Assembly: GCF_004299785.2 (NCBI RefSeq)
Contig: NZ_CP036246.2
Location: 1,488,001-1,552,000 of the forward strand
Direction of reading: 5' to 3'
Source of the DNA: Arcobacter porcinus
GTDB lineage: Bacteria; Campylobacterota; Campylobacteria; Campylobacterales; Arcobacteraceae
DNA: 64,000 bases
Positions 26,483-34,536 of this stretch are shown piece after piece. The notes under the pieces are model-generated. The model made no database searches. It was not told the origin of the DNA and saw only the letters and a list, made by a program, of their open reading frames with translations. The translations under genes were made by a program, and so were the position numbers. Position 1 is the first letter of the stretch, and every line of letters begins with the position of its first letter.

Positions 26483-26896
26483 TTGAAATTAAGTGTTAAC
26501 TCTCTTTGCCCTTGTGGAAGTTTAAAGAAGTATAAAAAATGTTGTAGAATTTTTCATGATGATATAAAAAACCCTTCAAGTGCTTTGGAACTTATGAAAT
26601 CAAGATTTAGTGCTTTTGCAGTTTTAAGAAGTGATTATATTATAAAAACTACACATCAAAAAAATTGTGATTTTTCTTTAAATACCTCATCTTGGAAAGA
26701 AGATATTGAACTATTTTGCAAAAATACAGATTTTGAGAAATTAGAGATTTTAGATTTTATTGATGATGAATTTGAAAGCTTTGTGACATTTAAAGCTACT
26801 TTATTTCAAGATAAATTAGATATCTCTTTTATAGAAAAAAGCAGATTTTTAAAAGAGAATAATACTTGGCTTTATGTAGATGGAGAATTTTTATAA
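26483..26896 (+). CDS. YchJ-like SEC-C motif protein
   Basis: Small zinc-binding protein of 137 residues. The N terminus is a SEC-C metal-binding motif (CPCGS..KYKKCC, about residues 9-22). The rest follows the YchJ/UPF0225 pattern: MKSRFSAFAVLRSDYIIKTTH (about 39-59) and a beta-rich NTF2-like half. I accept the TTG at 26483 because AAAGGA lies 7 nt upstream and no ATG fits. Biochemical role is not established for the family. It is divergent from ppaC. Confidence 0.82.
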   Translation: MKLSVNSLCPCGSLKKYKKCCRIFHDDIKNPSSALELMKSRFSAFAVLRSDYIIKTTHQKNCDFSLNTSSWKEDIELFCKNTDFEKLEILDFIDDEFESFVTFKATLFQDKLDISFIEKSRFLKENNTWLYVDGEFL

Positions 26897-26902
26897 TCTA
26901 TT

Positions 26903-27913
26903 TTATTTAAGATTATCAAGAAATCTTTGTTTATCTACATTTTGTAATATCTCTTTATATTTAATAGTTATTTCTTCTAAATTTGTTCCATAAATAAGTT
27001 TGTACTGATTTTTAATATTTTCTTTTTCTTCATTAAGAATTTCTAAAATATCATTTTTTAGTGCTTCTTTACTAAAAAATTCATCCCCTTTATTAACAGC
27101 AATATCCGTAGCAATATAACTACCTACTGCTAAAATCGAACTACATATTAAAACAGCTGGTCCACAACTAATTCCTGTTGTTGCTCCAGCTCCTGAAGCT
27201 GCGGCTTTTGTAGCCATTTTTGCACTAGTTTTTACTGTAATCTTTGCAGCAATTTTAGCTGAAATTTTCATTGCAATAACAGCTCCTAAGCCAACTGCCA
27301 AAGATGAAGTTACTTTTGTCATTAGCTTACTTTTTTCTATATTTATAAGTTCACTGATCTTAAGTGAATCACTTTTAGTTATCTCCATCTCAAATCCTTG
27401 AAATGCTTTGTTTTCTATAAAGTTTAAAAGTTCTTGCTCATTTTGTTTATAAAAAATATCAATTTTATTTTTTACTTTATCTATTTTTGAAAAGAAATCT
27501 TTTCCAAGTAATTGTGCACTTATAAATTCATCATAATCTCCAAATGCCAAAATTCCTAGCTCAATATGACTTCCAGTAAATGAGTAGTGCATATCAAGAT
27601 ACTTATCTATATTTTTATCTATTATATTTTTAAATAAGTAATCTACCTCTTCATCTATTTTTATATTTATTTCTTCTTTTAAAGTCAGCAATTTATTTTT
27701 TATTAAAGGTGAAGCTTTATCTAGATTCATTTTGATTTTATCACTCAATAGTTCCATTGTTATTGGTGTTTTAATCTCATTTGTATCTTCTATATGAGAG
27801 CTATTTCTAATATATGCAAGAGTTGCAACAATTATATAAAGAATAACTAATATTATAAAAATTCTAATAGAATATTTAATTAACTTAGATTTCTCTTGTT
27901 CTTTTTTATTCAA
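26903..27913 (-). CDS. Hypothetical membrane protein with a lysine-ladder helix
   Basis: I do not recognise this 336-residue protein. Seen: a basic N terminus and one membrane helix (about 13-34); a Lys/Glu/Asp-rich soluble region (about 40-195); then hydrophobic segment 201-215, a stretch 216-236 with Lys at 216, 220, 224, 228, 232 and 236, a Gly/Ala/Ser turn (about 238-250), a second hydrophobic segment with CGP (about 250-268), and a coiled-coil-like acidic tail. The four-residue lysine spacing puts one lysine on each turn of a helix. It overlaps the upstream gene by 4 nt. A membrane-inserting or pore function is a guess. Confidence 0.75.
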   Translation of the reverse strand: MNKKEQEKSKLIKYSIRIFIILVILYIIVATLAYIRNSSHIEDTNEIKTPITMELLSDKIKMNLDKASPLIKNKLLTLKEEINIKIDEEVDYLFKNIIDKNIDKYLDMHYSFTGSHIELGILAFGDYDEFISAQLLGKDFFSKIDKVKNKIDIFYKQNEQELLNFIENKAFQGFEMEITKSDSLKISELINIEKSKLMTKVTSSLAVGLGAVIAMKISAKIAAKITVKTSAKMATKAAASGAGATTGISCGPAVLICSSILAVGSYIATDIAVNKGDEFFSKEALKNDILEILNEEKENIKNQYKLIYGTNLEEITIKYKEILQNVDKQRFLDNLK

Positions 27914-28692
27914 ACTCTTCCCTTATATTTATTTACTACATATATTATCTGAATAATAAATCGATTTAATCCCAAAATAGAAAATGCATTTGAAATAATA
28001 AATCCAATCCAGATTAAATTTTTTACATCACTATTTTCTATATTATTTGTAGTTGATTTTATGAGAAATAGTATAGTACTATCAATCTCAGCTTGAACTC
28101 TTAAAATAAAATCTATTCCAAAACAATTTGAAGAAATACTATTTGTAGCTTCTTGAATAGTCAGTTCTAATGTATCTTTTAAGTAACTTGGTTCATAAGC
28201 ATAAAGAAAATATGTACCATAGAAAAGTAACATTATTATAGAAGTTATTTTGATAGTTAGTTCTCTAGAAAATATTTCCAAATGCTTTTCATTTATGATA
28301 TTTGATAGTTTTTTAATAAAAAAACCATATATGAAAGAAGCTATTATTATAAAAAGTATAAGTAAAAAATAAAATTCTATTCCAAAATTTATTGAATTAT
28401 ACATAAAAGAGAATGTATAAACAAAAGATAAAATCAAGAATATAATTGAAGTAAAATAAGGAGAAGTTACAATTTTAGCTAAAAAAGTATTCTCTTTAAA
28501 ATAGCAATTTTTAAAACACTCTTTTTCTCTTAATTTAATTTCAATAAAACTATATGCGATTATAAGAACAAATATAATAGGTAAAATAGCACTAAAACAT
28601 GCTATATGATAAGTTGTTTTCCATAAGATTAAAATAGTGAAAACAAATAAAATAGTAAGAATAGTCTCTTTATTTCTTTGATAAATTCTCAT
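27910..28692 (-). CDS. Hypothetical polytopic membrane protein
   Basis: Unrecognised 260-residue protein with about six membrane helices (roughly 9-27, 32-50, 75-95, 103-123, 145-165 and 225-245). Between the last two lies a soluble loop of about 55 residues with one Cys (SSNCFGIDF). The start at 28692 is an ATG with AAGGAT upstream. It overlaps the lysine-ladder gene by 4 nt (ATGA), so the two form a tight, translationally coupled pair. The pair sits between ychJ-like and asparaginase-domain genes with no obvious link to either. Confidence 0.75.
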   Translation of the reverse strand: MRIYQRNKETILTILFVFTILILWKTTYHIACFSAILPIIFVLIIAYSFIEIKLREKECFKNCYFKENTFLAKIVTSPYFTSIIFLILSFVYTFSFMYNSINFGIEFYFLLILFIIIASFIYGFFIKKLSNIINEKHLEIFSRELTIKITSIIMLLFYGTYFLYAYEPSYLKDTLELTIQEATNSISSNCFGIDFILRVQAEIDSTILFLIKSTTNNIENSDVKNLIWIGFIISNAFSILGLNRFIIQIIYVVNKYKGRV

Positions 28693-28747
28693 TTATTATC
28701 CTTGTCTTTAGAAAATATATTATTCTTAAAAGTGATTTGTATATCAA

Positions 28748-29248
28748 TTATATATTTAAAAATTTCCCTAATTCTCTATTTTTTATAAGTTTTTTATAAT
28801 TTTTTACACTTGCATGCATTGAAATATATATATCATTTTTAATATCTGAATTCAAAAAACCAATAGCAGATGCAAAGTTTAAAGTAGCCTCTACTTTATT
28901 TATAGAAATAGGAAGCATAGCTCCTGTTAAAACTATATTTCTGTTTTTTATTTTTTCATCTAAATATTTTGCAGTTAAATCCATAGTATCTGTTCCATGA
29001 ACAATAATTATATTTTCATTTGTACATTTTTCTATAGTTTTTAATATAAGTTCTCTATCAAAATCATTCATCTCTAAACTATCTTTTGAAATTATATTTA
29101 TAAGTTCAAATTCAATATTATAGGAATATTTTATAATATCTTGAAGTGCCAAATCATCTTTTGGTACTTCAAGTTCTCCAGTTATAGGATTGTACCTTTT
29201 ATTAAAAGTACCTCCTGTATTTATAACTGTTATTTTAGATTTTGTCAT
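28748..29248 (-). CDS. Single-domain asparaginase-like protein
   Basis: Protein of 166 residues that matches only the N-terminal domain of type I/II L-asparaginases (normally about 330 residues). Catalytic pieces are retained: INTGGTFNKRYN (nucleophile Thr, about 14), HGTDTMD (about 84-90, second Thr-Asp) and VLTGAMLP (about 106-113). The C-terminal domain that helps close the site is absent and is not found downstream. Its start lies 14 nt inside the end of aspA with no SD, so translation is coupled to aspA, and a role in aspartate/asparagine use fits. Activity is uncertain. Confidence 0.8.
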   Translation of the reverse strand: MTKSKITVINTGGTFNKRYNPITGELEVPKDDLALQDIIKYSYNIEFELINIISKDSLEMNDFDRELILKTIEKCTNENIIIVHGTDTMDLTAKYLDEKIKNRNIVLTGAMLPISINKVEATLNFASAIGFLNSDIKNDIYISMHASVKNYKKLIKNRELGKFLNI

Positions 29249-30641
29249 AGTTATGAACCATATTTTTTGGTTGCAGTAGTTCTTCTAACTCTTTTTCTGT
29301 GAAAAGTTTTTGCTCTAGCAAAATATCATAAACTCTTTTTCCAGTTCTTAAAGCTTCTTTTGCAACAGCTGAACTTTTTTCATATCCTAAAATTGGATTT
29401 AAAGAAGTTACCAAAGTTGCAGAGTTTAAAACATTATTCATACAAACTTCAGGATTTGCTGTAATTCCTTTGATACATTTTTCAGCTAAGCTTTCAAATG
29501 CTCTTCTCATCATATTTATAGATATAAATAGTTTATATGCGATTATTGGTTCAAATACATTTAATTGAAGTTGTCCGTGCTCACTTGCCATTGAAATTGT
29601 AACATCTGCTCCAATTACATCAAATGCAACTTGATTTACAACTTCTGGCATTACTGGGTTTACTTTTCCAGGCATTATTGAGCTTCCTGGTTGCATTGGA
29701 GGAAGATTTATCTCATTTAATCCAGCTCTTGGACCTGAACTTAAAAGTCTTAAATCATTACATATTTTTGATACTTTTATAGCAATAGATTTAAATCTGC
29801 CTGATATTTGTACAAAAGTACTTGTATCTTGTGTAGCTTCAATCATATCTCTAGCCATATAATAATCTGTTTTTGTAACATCTTGAAGATGTTTTATTAC
29901 AAGCTCTTGATACTCTGGTTTTGTATTAATTCCTGTTCCAATAGCAGTTGCCCCAAGATTTACCTCTTTTAAAGTATCTTGAGCTTTTGCAAGTCTATTA
30001 ATATCATCATCAATCATTGTTGCATAAGTTTTAAACTCTTGCCCTAAAGTCATAGGAACAGCATCTTGAAGTTGCGTTCTTCCCATTTTTAGAATATCTT
30101 TAAACTCTTTTGCTTTATCATAAAATGAATCTCTTAATATTTGTAAACTATCTTGAAGTTTGAAAATTAGCTCATATAGTGTAATTTTAATAGCAGTTGG
30201 ATAAGCATCATTTGTTGATTGACTCATATTTACATGGTTATTTGGGTGAATAATTTCATAAGCACCTTTTTTCTCACCTAAAATCTCTAAAGCAATATTT
30301 GCTATTACTTCATTTGCATTCATATTTGTAGAAGTTCCAGCTCCACCTTGAATTGGATCTACTATAAATTGTTCATGAAACTCTCCAGCAATAATTTTAT
30401 CACAAGCACCAACAATAGCATTTTTTTGAGTTTCTGTTAAATCACCTAATTCAAAATTTGTTAAAGCACAAGCTTTTTTTACTTTTGCTAAAGATATTAT
30501 AAAGTTTGGGAATAAATTTATACCAATTGTAGTTATATTAAAATTCTCTTTAGCTCTTAAAGTCTGAATTCCATAATATTTATCATTTTCGATCTCTTTT
30601 TGACCTAAGAAATCTTTTTCAATTCTGTGTAGAGTATCCAT
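29235..30641 (-). CDS. aspA: Aspartate ammonia-lyase
   Basis: Tetrameric enzyme turning L-aspartate into fumarate and ammonia, central to amino acid use in Campylobacterota, which feed on aspartate and glutamate. 468 residues, normal length. Seen: GRTQLQDAVPMTLGQEF (about 184-200), the substrate-binding TSTNMNANEV block (about 107), and the superfamily signature GSSIMPGKVNPVMPE (about 319-333) with the catalytic loop Ser. A coupled asparaginase-domain gene follows, consistent with Asn to Asp to fumarate. Confidence 0.96.
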   Translation of the reverse strand: MDTLHRIEKDFLGQKEIENDKYYGIQTLRAKENFNITTIGINLFPNFIISLAKVKKACALTNFELGDLTETQKNAIVGACDKIIAGEFHEQFIVDPIQGGAGTSTNMNANEVIANIALEILGEKKGAYEIIHPNNHVNMSQSTNDAYPTAIKITLYELIFKLQDSLQILRDSFYDKAKEFKDILKMGRTQLQDAVPMTLGQEFKTYATMIDDDINRLAKAQDTLKEVNLGATAIGTGINTKPEYQELVIKHLQDVTKTDYYMARDMIEATQDTSTFVQISGRFKSIAIKVSKICNDLRLLSSGPRAGLNEINLPPMQPGSSIMPGKVNPVMPEVVNQVAFDVIGADVTISMASEHGQLQLNVFEPIIAYKLFISINMMRRAFESLAEKCIKGITANPEVCMNNVLNSATLVTSLNPILGYEKSSAVAKEALRTGKRVYDILLEQKLFTEKELEELLQPKNMVHNYDKI

Positions 30642-30700
30642 ATAAATCCTTTAAAAAATTTATGGAATTATAGAACAATCCTACACAAAAGAGTATTAAG

Positions 30701-31399
30701 CTATTTTTTTATAAGTTCATCAATAATTTTTACTAAATAGTCACTAGATATTTTTGCACTACTATGTAAAAATTCATCAAAATCAAAGTTTGCTTCACCA
30801 TTTGCACTATCACTTATTGCTCTTAAAATAAAAAATGGTACATTTAAAGCATCACAAACAACTGCAACACTTCCACCTTCCATCTCTAAAGCATCTGCAT
30901 TAAAAGTTTTTTCTATGAAATCTTTTCTCTCATTTGAGTGTACAAACTGATCTCCAGTTGCAATAATTCCTTCTATAACTTTTAAATTATTCTTTTGTGC
31001 AACTTCTTTTGCAATTTTTAAAAGCTCTTTTGAACTATCTACAAGAACTTTTCCACCTGGAACATATCCGTTTGGATGACCAAAAGCAGTGATATCTAAA
31101 TCGTGTTGGCAAAGTTGTGTTGCAATAACCATATCACCTATATTTAAATTAGGATTTACAGCTCCTGCAACTCCTGAAAAAAGTAAAGTATCACAAGAGA
31201 ACTTTTGAATCATTGTACTTGCAGTTAAAGAAGAGAAAACTTTTCCTATTTTTGAATGAGCTATTACAATATCAAGTCCTTTATAACTTGTTTCATAATA
31301 TTTATTATCAGCATATTCAACTACTTTATACTCTTTAAAAAATTCTAAAAGTGGATCTATCTCTTCTTGCATAGCTCCCATAATAGCCAACTTAGTCAT
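30701..31399 (-). CDS. mtnN: 5'-methylthioadenosine/S-adenosylhomocysteine nucleosidase
   Basis: Also called Pfs. Cleaves adenine from methylthioadenosine, S-adenosylhomocysteine and, in some Campylobacterota, 6-amino-6-deoxyfutalosine in menaquinone synthesis. 232 residues. Seen: GAMQEEIDPLLE (catalytic Glu, about 12), FSGVAGAVNPNLNIGDMVIA (about 77-96), ATGDQFV (about 149) and ALEMEGGSVA with the substrate-binding Met-Glu (about 173-176), and RAISDSAN with the catalytic Asp (about 198). It overlaps fabD by 8 nt; this fabD-pfs order is shared with Campylobacter. Confidence 0.95.
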   Translation of the reverse strand: MTKLAIMGAMQEEIDPLLEFFKEYKVVEYADNKYYETSYKGLDIVIAHSKIGKVFSSLTASTMIQKFSCDTLLFSGVAGAVNPNLNIGDMVIATQLCQHDLDITAFGHPNGYVPGGKVLVDSSKELLKIAKEVAQKNNLKVIEGIIATGDQFVHSNERKDFIEKTFNADALEMEGGSVAVVCDALNVPFFILRAISDSANGEANFDFDEFLHSSAKISSDYLVKIIDELIKK

Positions 31400-32321
31400 T
31401 TAACGCCTCGATTGTTTCGTTTAATGTTTTCATATCTGATACATTTAATGTTGGTACATCAGTAATTTTTCTATTCAAACCTTTTAAAACTGCACCTTGT
31501 CCAAATTCTATAAAACAATCAACTTTTTGGGCAAAAGCTTTAACAGATTGTTTATATTTTACAGGACTTACAAGTTGTGAAGACAGAAGTTCTATTGCTT
31601 CATCTTTTGTTGAATACATATTTGCACTAACATTTGAAATAACATTTAAAAACTCATCATTTAAATACTCCATCAAATATGGTTTTAAATTTTCAACAGC
31701 ACTTTCTAATAGCTCACAGTGCGATGCAACACTCATATCAAGAACTAGCGCTCTTTTTGCACCAGCACCTTTAAAAGTATCTACAAGACTCTCTAAATCA
31801 GTTTTTATACCTGCAAGAACTAATTGCCCATCAAGATTATAATTTGCTGGCCAAACTTGTTTTCCTAAAGCTCTTTGCTCTGTACAAATTGTTTCAACTT
31901 TTTCATCATCAATTCCAACAAGAGCCATCATTCCAGCATTTCCACCTTCACAAGCTTCACTCATAAAGATTCCTCTTTTATTTACAAGCTCAATAGCATC
32001 TAAATAATCTATTGCTCCAGCTGCTACAAGTGCAGAAAATTCACCTAAAGAGTGACCCATTACAAATTCTGGTTTTATATTACATTTCTCTTTAAAAACT
32101 GCAAGTGCAATACAACTTACTAATAAGATAGCTGGTTGCGTAAACTCTGTTTTTCCTAAATTATCATTCTCTTCAAAAAGTAATTTAGAAAAATCAATAT
32201 TTAATCTTTCACTTGCCTTTTCTATCATCTCTTTTGCAATATCACTATTATCAAAAAAATCTCTTCCCATTCCAAGGCTTTGGCTTCCTTGCCCTGGGAA
32301 TATAAAAGCTACTTTTTTCAT
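31392..32321 (-). CDS. fabD: Malonyl-CoA:ACP transacylase
   Basis: Loads malonyl groups onto acyl carrier protein for fatty acid synthesis. 309 residues. Seen: FPGQGSQ (about 7-13), the nucleophile elbow GHSLGEF (Ser about 90), the Arg in the NKRGIFM segment (about 115), and MSVASHCELL with the catalytic His (about 199). Length is normal. It overlaps the next gene, pfs, by 8 nt. The gap to slyD upstream contains the slyD terminator, so fabD needs its own promoter there. Confidence 0.95.
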   Translation of the reverse strand: MKKVAFIFPGQGSQSLGMGRDFFDNSDIAKEMIEKASERLNIDFSKLLFEENDNLGKTEFTQPAILLVSCIALAVFKEKCNIKPEFVMGHSLGEFSALVAAGAIDYLDAIELVNKRGIFMSEACEGGNAGMMALVGIDDEKVETICTEQRALGKQVWPANYNLDGQLVLAGIKTDLESLVDTFKGAGAKRALVLDMSVASHCELLESAVENLKPYLMEYLNDEFLNVISNVSANMYSTKDEAIELLSSQLVSPVKYKQSVKAFAQKVDCFIEFGQGAVLKGLNRKITDVPTLNVSDMKTLNETIEALND

Positions 32322-32393
32322 TTTTAACCTTTTTTATAAAATAGATTTTAAAATCACTTTTTAAAGTTTCTTAAAACCCTAAAAAATAATTTT

Positions 32394-32419
32394 GCCCAAA
32401 TACGATTAAGTATCTGAGC
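32394..32419 (-). terminator. Terminator of slyD
   Basis: On the minus strand GCTCAGATAC pairs with GTATTTGGGC across TTAATC, ten pairs including two G-U pairs, followed by a T-rich stretch. On the plus strand the two G-U pairs become mismatches, which assigns the signal to slyD. Confidence 0.75.
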
Positions 32420-32446
32420 AAAAAAATATATATTTAACTTATTGGA

Positions 32447-33064
32447 TTAGTGACAACCACATCCACCTGAACCACATCCACCACCGTGGCTATGTCCATG
32501 ATCTTCCTCTTCACTTGAGCATCCACAACCACCGTGTCCACCTTCAGAACCACAACCACCATGAGAGTGACCTCCACCACCACAACATCCACCTGCCATT
32601 GCAGCCATTCCACCTACAACACCTGTTTGAATCTCTTCTTCAGTTGCATCTCTTAAACTTAATATAGCAACACTAAACATTAAAGTTCTACCAGCCATTG
32701 GATGATTATAATCAATTGTTACATCTGAATCTGTAAATGATTTAACTACAACTTGGATTGTTTCTCCATGCTCACCTTGTCCATAAAGACTCATTCCTTC
32801 ATTTAATTCAATACCAGCAAATTGCTCTTTTGGTAAAGTTTGTACAGCTTCTGCATTATACTCACCATATCCATCTTTAGGCTCAACTAAAACATCTGCT
32901 TCTTCATTTGCTGTCATCTTAACAAGTTTATCTTCTAATCCTTGAATTATTTGACCTTTTCCTGAAACAAACTCTAAAGGAGCTTGTCCTACATTTGTAT
33001 CTAATTGTTCACCAGTTTTTGCATCTTTTAGAGTATACTCTATTCCTATTACTTTATTTGACAT
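32447..33064 (-). CDS. slyD: FKBP-type peptidyl-prolyl isomerase SlyD
   Basis: Cytoplasmic prolyl isomerase and chaperone that also binds nickel for hydrogenase or urease maturation. 205 residues. The FKBP domain with its inserted IF chaperone domain covers about 1-150: IGIEYTLKDAKTGEQLDTN, PLEFVSGKGQIIQGLE (about 26-41), and TIDYNHPMAGRTLMF (about 115-129). The C-terminal 55 residues are almost entirely Gly, His and Cys (GGCCGGGGHSHGG, HGHSHGGGC), a large metal-binding tail with more Cys than most. It follows cpoB by 12 nt; its stop is followed by its own terminator. Confidence 0.93.
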   Translation of the reverse strand: MSNKVIGIEYTLKDAKTGEQLDTNVGQAPLEFVSGKGQIIQGLEDKLVKMTANEEADVLVEPKDGYGEYNAEAVQTLPKEQFAGIELNEGMSLYGQGEHGETIQVVVKSFTDSDVTIDYNHPMAGRTLMFSVAILSLRDATEEEIQTGVVGGMAAMAGGCCGGGGHSHGGCGSEGGHGGCGCSSEEEDHGHSHGGGCGSGGCGCH

Positions 33065-33076
33065 AAAATATTCCTT

Positions 33077-33931
33077 TTATAATTTATTTAAATTTGTTTT
33101 TGCTTCTTTTGCTTCATTACTTTTTGGATAATGTTCAATTAAAGTTTTATAAAAACTCTTTGCATTTTCATTATCTTTTAATCTCTCAAATGAAATTCCA
33201 CAATTTAGTAGAAGCGTTGGCATATAGCTTGCCTTATCATACAATATTGCAGATTTCTTATAATATGAGATTGCATCTTCATATTTTTTTCTCTTAAACC
33301 ACATCTCACCTAAATGAAAATTACTCTCAGCTGGTTTATAATTTACCTCAACTAATTTTTCAAATTTAGGGATAGCGAAAGTATACATTTTTTCACTAAA
33401 ATCTTTCTTAGCTTCAGCCATTAAATTTGCTTTTTCTTCAGCCGTTTTTGGCTCTTTAACATCCTCTTTCTGTGAAGTTTTTGGACTACTAGAAGCATTT
33501 AAACCCAAAGCTTTTTTTAATGCTTCAATTTCTTCTCTTGTAACAAATTGTTGCATATTATTTTTAAATTCATTAGAAGAAACATATTCAGAATTTATTT
33601 TATTTAAAAGTTCTGTTATCTTTTTTATATGTTCATTTAAAACTTCTATATCTTTTTTATTTTCATTTAGCAATATAGCTGTACTATTTAGTTTTTGAGA
33701 ATCACCTTCATAAACAGAATTTAATCCTTCCATTCTATTAGAAAGAGTTTCTACAAGGCTATTTATTTCTTCTACTTTTGAAGATAATTCACTAATATTT
33801 GATTGATTTTTTAATATGTGTTTTTCTGTATTTGTAAGACCGTAAGTGCTTTCTTTTGTCGCTTCATAGACCGAAACCTCTTTGGTTACGGCTATTGAAG
33901 CTATTACAAGTAGTAATAGTAGTTTCTTCAT
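33077..33931 (-). CDS. cpoB: Cell division coordinator CpoB (YbgF)
   Basis: Periplasmic partner of the Tol-Pal system that links outer membrane constriction with peptidoglycan synthesis. 284 residues: a signal peptide (about 1-16), an N-terminal coiled-coil trimerisation region (about 35-125, heptads of Leu/Ile/Val), a linker, then TPR repeats (about 165-284) including KFEKLVEVNYKPAESNFHLGEMWFKRKKYEDAISYY and SFYKTLIEHYPKSNEAKEAK, which is the YbgF-type end. It follows pal by 7 nt and precedes slyD, matching the Campylobacter order. Confidence 0.88.
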   Translation of the reverse strand: MKKLLLLLVIASIAVTKEVSVYEATKESTYGLTNTEKHILKNQSNISELSSKVEEINSLVETLSNRMEGLNSVYEGDSQKLNSTAILLNENKKDIEVLNEHIKKITELLNKINSEYVSSNEFKNNMQQFVTREEIEALKKALGLNASSSPKTSQKEDVKEPKTAEEKANLMAEAKKDFSEKMYTFAIPKFEKLVEVNYKPAESNFHLGEMWFKRKKYEDAISYYKKSAILYDKASYMPTLLLNCGISFERLKDNENAKSFYKTLIEHYPKSNEAKEAKTNLNKL

Positions 33932-33938
33932 ATTTGAA

Positions 33939-34472
33939 TTATTTTGCTAGTTCTTGCTCAACTCTTCTGTTTTTTGAATAACAAGATTCTGTTGCTTCTG
34001 TACAAACTGGATTACTTTCACCTAAAGATTTAATAGTAATATTAGCTTTAACTCCATTACTTACTAAAATGTTTTTAACTGTGTTAGCTCTTTTTAATCC
34101 TAAAGCGTAGTTATACTCATCACTTCCTCTTTCATCAGCATTTCCATATACTACAATTGTATCTGATTTAACTTTTGCAAGTTTAGAAGCATTTGAAACT
34201 GCTTTATTTTTATTTGCATTTGATAAAGTAAATTTATCATAATCAAAATATACATGCTCAATAAATGTTCTTTCTCCATTTATATTATAGTAGTTTCCAC
34301 CATCAGCTTTTTCTAATAAAGCACCTTCTGCTACTTCATTGTTAACTGATTTTGAAGAAGCATTGCTATCTTCTGAACTTACTGTATTATCTGCATCTAC
34401 TTCTTTGTTTGCACAACCTGCTGTAAATAATAATCCTGCTACTAATAACGAATATAGACCTAGTTTTTTCAT
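33939..34472 (-). CDS. pal: Peptidoglycan-associated lipoprotein Pal
   Basis: Outer membrane lipoprotein that ties the outer membrane to peptidoglycan and is recycled by TolQRAB. 177 residues. The lipobox LFTAGC places the lipidated Cys at about residue 20. A Ser/Asn-rich linker follows, then an OmpA-like domain (about 75-177) with YFDYDKFTLS, VVYGNADERGSDEYNYALGLKRA (diaminopimelate-binding Asp and Arg) and a CTEATESCYSKNRRVE end containing a Cys pair. It lies between tolB and cpoB. Confidence 0.95.
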   Translation of the reverse strand: MKKLGLYSLLVAGLLFTAGCANKEVDADNTVSSEDSNASSKSVNNEVAEGALLEKADGGNYYNINGERTFIEHVYFDYDKFTLSNANKNKAVSNASKLAKVKSDTIVVYGNADERGSDEYNYALGLKRANTVKNILVSNGVKANITIKSLGESNPVCTEATESCYSKNRRVEQELAK

Positions 34473-34536
34473 TGTCTTTCCTTAAAAATAAATTTGGCCA
34501 CTATACTACAAGAAAAAAACTTAATCTATCTTTATT

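Noticed and set aside
28748-29248. Asparaginase as a frameshifted pseudogene
   Set aside because: The frame ends without remnants of the second domain downstream and the catalytic motifs are intact, so I keep it as a short gene with uncertain activity.
32447-32600. Repeated GG/CA-rich triplets resembling a repeat array
   Set aside because: They are the Gly/His/Cys codons of the SlyD tail, in frame, not a CRISPR or satellite array. I saw no CRISPR array anywhere in the window.
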